NCBI GenBank assembly: GCA_030626915.1
Contig: DAOUTC010000081.1
Span: forward strand, 1-5,573
Direction: 5' to 3'
Source: Dehalococcoidia bacterium
GTDB lineage: Bacteria > Chloroflexota > Dehalococcoidia > GIF9 > AB-539-J10
Length of the DNA: 5,573 bases
Shown here: positions 1 through 5,573 of the stretch, piece after piece
Layout: every line of letters starts with the position of its first letter
Numbering within the stretch: position 1 is the first letter of the stretch
The notes under the pieces: model-generated
The model's database searches: none
Seen by the model: only the letters and a program-made list of their open reading frames with translations
What the model was told of the DNA's origin: nothing
Position numbers and translations under genes: made by a program

Positions 1-251
1 TAATTGTAGGCAATGTGATCCTCGTGACCATGCGAAATCAAAACCAGGTCTATCTTCTTCTCTTTCGCTAGCTCTGCAGCTAACTTAGGCCCTATGCCTG
101 TGTCAATCAGGACCTTGATCTCGTCATCGATAAACAGCGAGTTGGAGAAAGGATACCGTCCATCGTTTTCACCCAGGATGAAAAAAAGTTTGTTTGCGAT
201 TTCGACATAGTTCAAAATACAGCCCTCGTCTATTGTTAGTATTTGGCTCAA
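1..251 (-). CDS. Metallo-beta-lactamase-fold hydrolase, N-terminal part (cut by window edge)
   Basis: This is a partial gene: 83 complete codons are visible and the 3' part lies beyond position 1. Residues 68-79 end in the metal-binding signature SHGHEDH (His74, His76, Asp78, His79), the HxHxDH zinc/iron motif of the metallo-beta-lactamase superfamily. It is preceded by the strand-turn VLIDTGIG (residues 47-54), the typical beta-strand plus Asp-Thr-Gly lead-in. The proposed start is TTG at 251-249, because an in-frame TGA lies six codons upstream (267-265), no ATG occurs before the conserved fold, and a purine-rich AAAGAGG (262-256) sits four bases ahead. It follows the ETF-QO gene on the same strand after 93 bases and may be the third gene of that operon. 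Substrate cannot be told from the N-terminus; glyoxalase II-like, flavodiiron-like and generic hydrolase roles all remain open. The fold call is strong and the start is moderate. Confidence 0.85.
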   Translation of the reverse strand, partial: MSQILTIDEGCILNYVEIANKLFFILGENDGRYPFSNSLFIDDEIKVLIDTGIGPKLAAELAKEKKIDLVLISHGHEDHIAYN

Positions 252-344
252 AAAGCCTCTTTCAAGTCAAACGGAAACTGCAAAAACCCAGCAAAATTTA
301 AGAAGCTCCCTTAATTATGGCCCATATGGTGCGTGAATCTTCAC
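252..344. other. Short intergenic gap between the ETF-QO and MBL-fold genes
   Basis: Ninety-three bases separate two genes of the same strand. I see the ribosome binding site of the downstream gene but no convincing terminator: the only inverted repeat (298-302 with 310-314) is five AT-rich pairs. Read-through from the ETF-QO gene is therefore plausible. Confidence 0.5.
256..262 (-). promoter_or_regulatory. Ribosome binding site supporting the TTG start of the MBL-fold gene
   Basis: Read on the minus strand, AAAGAGG is followed by four bases and then TTG. The spacing is shorter than usual, but this is the best Shine-Dalgarno-like match between the in-frame stop and the conserved part of the protein, and it decides the non-ATG start. 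Confidence 0.5.
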
Positions 345-1976
345 CTACATCATTTTATATTTCGGTCCATCTCCGCCTTCAGGGATTCTCCATTGTATGT
401 TCTGGTGGGGGCATTTTACCCGGCAAGTCTGGCAGTGACTGCAGTTTGATGGACTCAGGAGCATTTTTCCTTCGTCAAACCGGTATACTTGACAGGGACA
501 AAAGAATTCACAGGGATGGCATTGATATTCCTCTCTGCAAGACGTGCATAGTTGGGGATTTAGCAGGGTGATATGTGATGGTGCGTCTTCTCTGTGGTGG
601 GTGCCTGAAAGGCTAACAGCGGTAAGCTTATCAATTCCACCTTCATATTGCCTGTTTAGCTTTGCTTTAGTCAAATGTTTATAGTCAGGTTCAGTGGTCA
701 ACCTGCCCGGGATGAATTTATGTAACAGTGAAAATGACATGCCCAGGTAGATTCCAGCTCTACCGGCTTTGGAGAAAATCTGCCGGTAATTCCTTGCCTC
801 ACATAGCTCCTTGCCCACAAAGCTACCCTCCAGTAGGCTTTTATATTTGCCCAGGGTGCGTGCTGAAAAATCTTGTTTTTCGATAGCTTCAAAAACGACA
901 TTAGCTGCCAGTATGCCTGACTTGATGCCATAGTGAAGTCCTTTAAGCTTCCTGGTGCTCAATAGGTTAGCTGCATCTCCTATTATGAGTGCACCATTTG
1001 CGACAAGTTCGGGCATTGAGTAATAACCACCTTCGGGTAGCGTCTTTGCCCCGTAGGCAACTACTTCCCCACCGTAGAGCAGCCTTTTAACGAACCAGTG
1101 AGATTTCAGCAATTGAAGTTCCCGTTGCGGGTCAAGGTCACAATGTCGCCAATCCAGCGAGATGTAAATAGCCAGCGCTGCCAAGTCTTTCCCCATACTG
1201 TATATCGTGGCTCCACCGAAAGTGCTTGCCTTATTGGGGAACCCTAACATATACACAGCGTAGTTACTTTCCAGGTTATTATATTTGGGCAACTTAATAA
1301 CTTCCTTAACTCCAATGGAGTAAATGGGTGGGTTTGTGTCGCTAGCGAGGTTTAGCTTTTGAATCAATTGCTCTGATAACACGCCTAGGGAGCCATCTCC
1401 AAAGACAGTCACCTTGGTTTTCAGGGTCTCCCCGGGTATGTAATTCGATTGAGGCTTCCTGTCCTTATCCAGTCCTTTATCGCCCAGCCTTATTCCAGTG
1501 ACAGTGCTGTCTTTCACAATAACTTCCTCACCCACGAAACTGGTGTAAATCTCCACGCCGAGGGACCTGGCATGACCAGCCAGCCAGTTGACAAGCTCGC
1601 TCACGGAAACAACGTAATTACCAGAATGGCGCATATAGGGAGGAACGAAGAGATCGGGGATCTTTATGGGAAGCTTTGGTAACAGGAAGAAGACCTCGTC
1701 TTTCTTTACCTCGTTTGCCAGCATTTTCTTAATGAACTGGCTTTCATCCTTTCTCCAATCAGGGATTAGCTCATCGAGGACTTCGGCTTGAAAGAGAGCG
1801 CCAGACAGATTGTGTTGCCCCAACTTTTCTGCTTTTTCGATAACTACAACGGATTCATTCCTTCCATTTTCGTTAAGCAACCGTTTTAACTTTATGGCTC
1901 CAGCCAAGCTTGCCGGTCCTGCCCCCACGAACAGCACATCAAGCGTATTTAACGAGGAATGGTTTGTCGCTTCCAT
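345..1976 (-). CDS. Electron transfer flavoprotein:ubiquinone/menaquinone oxidoreductase (ETF-QO) with C-terminal ferredoxin domain
   Basis: The 543-residue protein is predicted to take electrons from reduced ETF and reduce membrane quinone, as a peripheral membrane flavoprotein on the cytoplasmic face. It opens with an FAD-binding Rossmann motif VGAGPAS (residues 17-23), followed by Glu47 and the family motif GQHNLSGA (53-60). A second FAD contact is IIGDAANLL (331-339). The segment at 406-425, with GIYLGMSF, aligns with the membrane-inserting helix region of mammalian ETF-QO. The tail (about 470-543) is a ferredoxin domain ending in IPEGGDGPKY, closely like the human C-terminus. Cysteines are at 477, 480, 486, 489, 493, 495, 512, 515, 518 and 522. 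The human single [4Fe-4S] ligands correspond to 493, 512, 515 and 518, so there are six extra. It lies 11 bases after the fused ETF gene, so co-transcription and probably translational coupling are expected. No strong Shine-Dalgarno was seen before the ATG. A FixC plus FixX fusion is the same architecture under another name; the full-length tail favours the ETF-QO label. Confidence 0.93.
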   Translation of the reverse strand: MEATNHSSLNTLDVLFVGAGPASLAGAIKLKRLLNENGRNESVVVIEKAEKLGQHNLSGALFQAEVLDELIPDWRKDESQFIKKMLANEVKKDEVFFLLPKLPIKIPDLFVPPYMRHSGNYVVSVSELVNWLAGHARSLGVEIYTSFVGEEVIVKDSTVTGIRLGDKGLDKDRKPQSNYIPGETLKTKVTVFGDGSLGVLSEQLIQKLNLASDTNPPIYSIGVKEVIKLPKYNNLESNYAVYMLGFPNKASTFGGATIYSMGKDLAALAIYISLDWRHCDLDPQRELQLLKSHWFVKRLLYGGEVVAYGAKTLPEGGYYSMPELVANGALIIGDAANLLSTRKLKGLHYGIKSGILAANVVFEAIEKQDFSARTLGKYKSLLEGSFVGKELCEARNYRQIFSKAGRAGIYLGMSFSLLHKFIPGRLTTEPDYKHLTKAKLNRQYEGGIDKLTAVSLSGTHHREDAPSHITLLNPQLCTSCREEYQCHPCEFFCPCQVYRFDEGKMLLSPSNCSHCQTCRVKCPHQNIQWRIPEGGDGPKYKMM

Positions 1977-1987
1977 TTTGGCTATTC

Positions 1988-3880
1988 TTACATCCTGTTT
2001 AACGCTTGGATAAGGTCAGGGATTATGGTTTCCAGGTCTCCTACTATGCCGAAATCGGCGACTTTGAAAATGCGGGCGTTTGATTCCTTATTTATTGCCA
2101 GTATAACCTTGGAGTTTTGCATTCCGGTAATGTGCTGCACGGCTCCTGAAATTCCCACGGCTACATAAAGGTTAGGGGTAACTGTTTGCCCGGTTTGTCC
2201 AACTTGGTGACTGCGGTCTATAAATCCTGATTCTACCGCTAATCTTGAGGCGCCTACCATCGTTTGTTGATTCAGAAATCCGCCGAAGTTTTCGGCTAAT
2301 GGGGGGATATATCTCTCAAAACTCTCCTTGCTCTTTAATCCTGCGCCACCGCTAACGATTATGTCGGCGTCCTTAAGGTCAACTGTGGATTCGTAGAGCT
2401 CGGAGGAAATTATCCTTGTCCCCAGATCCGATTTTGTCAAATGAGGAGTAAACTCGATAACTTCACCGCTCTTGCTTTTATCACTCTCCAGAGCTTTCAT
2501 AACTCCTGGTCTGACGGTAGCCATTTGCAATGGTGAATTCTTGGTAATTATGCTCGCCATTATATTTCCACCTAACGCTGGTCTTGTTTGCATCATGACT
2601 GCAGTAAGCTCTTGGGTTCCTCTTTTGTGGTCTATTATATTCAGTTCAGTGCAGTCAGCAGTTAATCCCGATTTCGAGCTGTAAGCCACTCTAGGAGCAA
2701 GTTCCCTCCCCAAAGGCGTGGCACTAAATAGCATTATCTGAGGCTCGTAATTGGCAATTAGCTCCGAGATCGCTTTCTTACACGGAATGGGGAGGAAATG
2801 GTCCAGCAGTCTATGTTCCACCACATAGACTTTATCAGCGCCGTGAGCTATCAATTCTGATGCTAAGTGCTTTACATTCTCGCCCACCAAAATTGCTGCT
2901 GTCTTCTCGTGCAGGGAACTTGCTAGCTCGGTTGCCTTTCCCAGTATTTCAAATGAGGCAGGATTTATTTCCCCACCTTCTTGTTCGGCATATACCCAGA
3001 CTTCCCCCTGGTAATTACCTTTTGTGCTCGGGGGGAGTTGATATTTTGGCTGGGTGGTTTCTTCCCTGGAAGCTGGTTCAGCGTAATACGCTTCTTTCAC
3101 TATCTTTACTAGCTTTTCTAGATTCTCCTCAAAAATGCAACTCCTCTTGCTGACTTCCTTGGGAGAAAAGACCCGTACCACATCAGTTCTGGAGCCTCCG
3201 AGTCCGATACGAGAGCTGTCAGCGTCTATATCTTGGGCATTCCACCGATAAAGTTCCTGAGAATATGCCCATCTTGTTCTGCTGAAAGAAGGGTAGAAAG
3301 GCTTTGTCCATTCAGTAACGGTTATCATGCAAGGAAAACTTTGAGGAGTTATAGTTTCAGCTCCTCTTCTCGTTATCCTTTCCACCCTCAAATCACCATT
3401 TTCGATGCCAAACCCCGTTGCATATGCGATATGTGGTATGCTGAGTTCTTCAGCGACTTGTGGAGGAACATGAGCGGTATCGCCATCTATTGACTGCATG
3501 CCGGTGATAATCAGGTAATCGTCATTCCCATTGAATATATCTTTGGCGATTTTTCTTATCGCCTGAGCCAGTGGATATGAGGTGGCTGGTGTATCTGCAC
3601 CTCCCAGCTTTCTATCGGTCAGCAGGATACCTTTGTCAGCACCTACGGAAAGGGTATATGTTAAAACCTCTTCAGCAAAGGGAGGTCCCATTGTTAAGCT
3701 GACTACCTCACCGCCAAGTTGTTTTCTCAGGGTTAGGGCAAATGTCAGCGCTTGCTTGTCAAGCTCATTGCATACGTTGTCTAACAAGGCTCTCTTCAGT
3801 GTACCTTTTTCTTTGTCCCAGGCATCGTTGGGAATATTCTTGATATCGGGTACCTGTTTGACTAAGACTATGGAATTCAT
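1988..3880 (-). CDS. Fused electron transfer flavoprotein, EtfB-EtfA (beta domain then alpha domain)
   Basis: One 630-residue chain carries both ETF subunits. The beta part spans about residues 1-263: VKQVPD (7-12), MGPP (64-67), TDRKLGGADTPATSY (88-102) and IDGDTAHVPP (131-140). A Pro/Thr/Glu-rich linker covers about 264-291. The alpha part spans about 292-630: RPALGGNIMASI (433-444), VSGGAGLKS (509-517), QVGQTG (559-564) and the alpha signature LYVAVGISGAVQH (571-583) with AINK (595-598) and FKVADFGIVGD (605-615) for FAD binding. ETFs are cytoplasmic carriers taking electrons from acyl-CoA dehydrogenases and related flavoenzymes, here presumably delivering them to the ETF-QO encoded 11 bases downstream. 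The GGADTxATS and DGDTA blocks match bifurcating-type EtfB rather than the human AMP-binding type (DDDC at that place). Odd points are Ala513 where SGGRG normally has Arg, and a Trp/Tyr-rich loop (200-213) in place of the usual lysine-rich docking loop. The start fits the family N-terminus although no Shine-Dalgarno is visible. Fused ETFs are known in some archaea such as Sulfolobales. Confidence 0.95.
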   Translation of the reverse strand: MNSIVLVKQVPDIKNIPNDAWDKEKGTLKRALLDNVCNELDKQALTFALTLRKQLGGEVVSLTMGPPFAEEVLTYTLSVGADKGILLTDRKLGGADTPATSYPLAQAIRKIAKDIFNGNDDYLIITGMQSIDGDTAHVPPQVAEELSIPHIAYATGFGIENGDLRVERITRRGAETITPQSFPCMITVTEWTKPFYPSFSRTRWAYSQELYRWNAQDIDADSSRIGLGGSRTDVVRVFSPKEVSKRSCIFEENLEKLVKIVKEAYYAEPASREETTQPKYQLPPSTKGNYQGEVWVYAEQEGGEINPASFEILGKATELASSLHEKTAAILVGENVKHLASELIAHGADKVYVVEHRLLDHFLPIPCKKAISELIANYEPQIMLFSATPLGRELAPRVAYSSKSGLTADCTELNIIDHKRGTQELTAVMMQTRPALGGNIMASIITKNSPLQMATVRPGVMKALESDKSKSGEVIEFTPHLTKSDLGTRIISSELYESTVDLKDADIIVSGGAGLKSKESFERYIPPLAENFGGFLNQQTMVGASRLAVESGFIDRSHQVGQTGQTVTPNLYVAVGISGAVQHITGMQNSKVILAINKESNARIFKVADFGIVGDLETIIPDLIQALNRM

Positions 3881-3896
3881 CGAAATTTAAACTGAA

Positions 3897-3926
3897 ATCT
3901 TACCAATAGAAGCTTGTCGTTTGCAA
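3897..3926 (-). promoter_or_regulatory. Candidate promoter for the ETF / ETF-QO operon
   Basis: On the minus strand TTGCAA (3926-3921, 4 of 6 matches to TTGACA) is followed by an 18-base spacer and TAAGAT (3902-3897, 4 of 6 to TATAAT) with an upstream TG, giving an extended -10. A start of transcription about seven bases downstream would leave only around 6-12 bases before the ATG, which agrees with the absence of a Shine-Dalgarno. The hexamers are modest, so the site is tentative. Confidence 0.35.
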
Positions 3927-4002
3927 CATTGTATTGATTGTTTTGGCTGCCGAAGGGGATGAAGGGTGAAACAGTTCCTAAAAAGAAAATTGTGAGAAAG
4001 TA

Positions 4003-4032
4003 TAGACACATGAACAGCGATGGTGATATTAT
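4003..4032 (+). promoter_or_regulatory. Candidate sigma70-type promoter for the formate dehydrogenase gene
   Basis: TAGACA (4003-4008, 5 of 6 to TTGACA), an 18-base spacer, and TATTAT (4027-4032, 5 of 6 to TATAAT) preceded by TGa (4024-4026), which makes an extended -10. An A-rich tract at 3980-3990 sits where an UP element would be. The expected transcription start, near 4039, leaves a leader of about 18 bases. This is the best promoter-like match I found in the divergent gap on the plus strand. Confidence 0.5.
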
Positions 4033-4056
4033 ACGACTTTGCACTAAGAGATAGCT

Positions 4057-5573
4057 ATGGAGTTAACCCGGAGGGACTTCCTGAAACTTTGCGGAGGAAC
4101 CGCTGCTGGAACTGCCCTTTTGGGGATGTTAGGCCCCGAATCCTTTCTTGAAGCGGCTCCTATAGACATCCCGCTCAGAAAAAGAATTGGCGAAAAAACC
4201 AGCATCTGTTGTTATTGTGGCGTGGGCTGTGGGGTGATCGTAGCCTCTGATGAGAACGGAAAAGCGACAAATATTGAGGGAGACCCTGACCATCCTATTA
4301 ATCAGGGGGCGTTATGCAGCAAGGGCGCAGCTCTTATTCAAGTAACCAATAATGAGCGCCGTCTGGACAAAGTGTTGTATCGTGCGCCATATTCCTCTGA
4401 TTGGGAGGAGGTGTCCTGGGATTGGGCTATTGACAAAATCGCCAGGAATATCAAAAAAACACGGGATGAGAACTGGGCTCATAAAGATGAGAAAGGACGC
4501 GTCGTCAATCATACCGAAGCTATCGGATGGGATGGCAGCGCTTCGGTCAACAGTGAAGATGCATATCTGTTCACCAAGTTCGCTCGTGCTCTGGGAATAA
4601 CTTACCTTGAGCATTGCGCCAGGCTGTGCCATTCTTCTACTGTGGCTGCCCTGATAGCATCCTTTGGACGGGGGGCGATGACCAATCACTGGATAGACAT
4701 TAAGAACAGTAATTGCATAATGATAATCGGCAGCAATGCTGCTGAAAATCATCCTCTTGCCTTCAAATGGGTAATCAAAGCTATGGAAAAAGGTGCCAAG
4801 CTTATCAGTGTTGACCCTCGTTTCACCAGGACTTCCTCCAGGGCGGATATCTATGCCAAGATGAGGTCGGGTACTGATGTGGCATTCATTGGCGGAATGA
4901 TTAAATGTGTAATTGAGGATATAGAGAAAAATCCTGAGAATTACAATATGACCTACATTGAAGAATATACCAATGCTACCTTGCTCATAAACCCTAATTT
5001 TAAGGGCCCAGCGGACCTGGATGGGCTCTTCTCTGGCTATGATGCCAGTAAGAGGGTTTACGATAGGTCAAGTTGGGTATACCAGCTGGATGATAAGGGT
5101 ATTTCTAAGAGAGACCTCTCGCTTAAAGACCCGAATTGTGTTTTCCAGCTCTTGAAGAAACAGTTTGCTAGATATGATGTTGATACTGTGTGCAGCATTA
5201 CCGGAACACCTAAGGATGTTTACCTCAAGGTGTGTGAGACTTATGCTGCCATGGGCAAGCCGGCTAAAGCAGGCACTATCATCTATGCTATGGGCACTAC
5301 CCAGCATACCAACGCCGTCCAGATGATTCGCTCTTATTCAATACTGCAGTTACTGCTGGGCAATATTGGTATGGCTGGTGGTGGAATTAACGCTGCCCGG
5401 GGACAATCAAATGTCCAGGGCTCTACAGACCACTGTATTCTATACCATATCCTCCCCGGTTATCTTAAGACTCCTCACCCCGAAGATGTGGACTTGAAAG
5501 CTTATCTCAAGCACTACACACCAACAACCAATGAGCCCTCGAGTGCCAACTGGTGGCAGAACTATGAGAAATA
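4057..5573 (+). CDS. Formate dehydrogenase-N type catalytic (alpha) subunit, Tat-exported, cysteine form; 3' end missing
   Basis: The visible 505 residues are about half of the roughly 1015-residue FdnG family protein, which oxidises formate (or reduces CO2) at a molybdenum or tungsten bis-pterin site. A twin-arginine signal TRRDFLK (residues 4-10) with a hydrophobic stretch to about 26 predicts export, so the active site should face outside the cytoplasmic membrane. The [4Fe-4S] ligands are Cys51, Cys54, Cys58 and Cys87, followed by the conserved Lys89. The active-site pair is Cys191-His192 (TGC at 4627-4629), where E. coli FdnG has selenocysteine-His. FdnG-like blocks follow: FGRGAMTNHW (203-212), then GNIGMAGGGINAARG (435-449) and SNVQGSTD (451-458). 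The ATG at 4057 is the only start between an in-frame TAA (4045-4047) and the Tat motif; a weak AAGAG (4046-4050) precedes it. It is transcribed divergently from the ETF block. Partner iron-sulfur and cytochrome b subunits would be expected beyond the right edge. A related complex iron-sulfur molybdoenzyme with another substrate is possible, but the Cys-His pair supports formate. Confidence 0.93.
   Translation, partial: MELTRRDFLKLCGGTAAGTALLGMLGPESFLEAAPIDIPLRKRIGEKTSICCYCGVGCGVIVASDENGKATNIEGDPDHPINQGALCSKGAALIQVTNNERRLDKVLYRAPYSSDWEEVSWDWAIDKIARNIKKTRDENWAHKDEKGRVVNHTEAIGWDGSASVNSEDAYLFTKFARALGITYLEHCARLCHSSTVAALIASFGRGAMTNHWIDIKNSNCIMIIGSNAAENHPLAFKWVIKAMEKGAKLISVDPRFTRTSSRADIYAKMRSGTDVAFIGGMIKCVIEDIEKNPENYNMTYIEEYTNATLLINPNFKGPADLDGLFSGYDASKRVYDRSSWVYQLDDKGISKRDLSLKDPNCVFQLLKKQFARYDVDTVCSITGTPKDVYLKVCETYAAMGKPAKAGTIIYAMGTTQHTNAVQMIRSYSILQLLLGNIGMAGGGINAARGQSNVQGSTDHCILYHILPGYLKTPHPEDVDLKAYLKHYTPTTNEPSSANWWQNYEK

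Noticed and set aside
298..314. Inverted repeat TTAAG / CTTAA with a 7-base loop as a terminator after ETF-QO
   Set aside because: Five AT-rich pairs with no strong T-run after them are too weak to call a terminator.
317..571. 84-codon open frame on the plus strand over the end of the ETF-QO gene
   Set aside because: Most of it is antisense to the cysteine-rich ferredoxin tail, whose conserved motifs are clear on the minus strand; no domain or ribosome site supports it.
1988..3880. Two separate etfB and etfA genes misjoined by a missed stop
   Set aside because: The frame is open from the EtfB start through a linker into EtfA, with no frame change or compressed stop visible at the junction; a true fusion is simpler.
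3934..3947. TTGAT half-site as a possible FNR/CRP-type operator in the divergent gap
   Set aside because: The second half-site (ATCAA after four bases) is absent; the sequence there is TTGGC.
4312..4752. 146-codon open frame on the minus strand
   Set aside because: It lies entirely opposite the well-supported formate dehydrogenase gene, and its translation shows no recognisable domain; it is an antisense shadow.

Overview
The window carries four protein-coding genes in two divergent blocks. On the minus strand, read from about 3880 down to position 1, lie a fused electron transfer flavoprotein (beta domain then alpha domain in one chain), an ETF:quinone oxidoreductase with a C-terminal ferredoxin domain, and the first 83 residues of a metallo-beta-lactamase-fold hydrolase cut by the window edge. 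On the plus strand, starting at 4057 and running off the right edge, is the Tat-exported molybdopterin catalytic subunit of a formate dehydrogenase-N type enzyme (505 residues visible). The 176-base gap between the blocks (3881-4056) holds plausible divergent promoters. No RNA gene, CRISPR array, insertion sequence or integration site was seen, and no gene-free stretch exceeds 300 bases.

The genes suggest an anaerobic or facultative, quinone-using bacterium. The base composition looks moderate (not computed). The combination of a beta-alpha ETF fusion, a cysteine-type FdnG-like protein and ETF-QO made me think of uncultured Chloroflexota (Dehalococcoidia-like) or a syntrophic fatty-acid oxidiser. 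That is a guess from gene content, and an archaeal-type origin of the ETF fusion is also possible.

A working model is that the fused ETF collects electrons from acyl-CoA dehydrogenases or similar flavoenzymes. ETF-QO passes them to the membrane quinone pool, and the divergently encoded formate dehydrogenase connects that pool to formate/CO2 outside the cytoplasmic membrane. In syntrophic bacteria the same parts have been proposed to dispose of acyl-CoA-derived electrons as formate; the reverse direction (formate as donor) is equally allowed by sequence. The oddities are in detail: the ETF beta half resembles the bifurcating-type family rather than the mitochondrial type, an arginine usually next to the alpha-subunit flavin is alanine, the partner-docking loop is rewritten, and the ETF-QO has ten cysteines in its ferredoxin tail where the human enzyme uses four for its single cluster.
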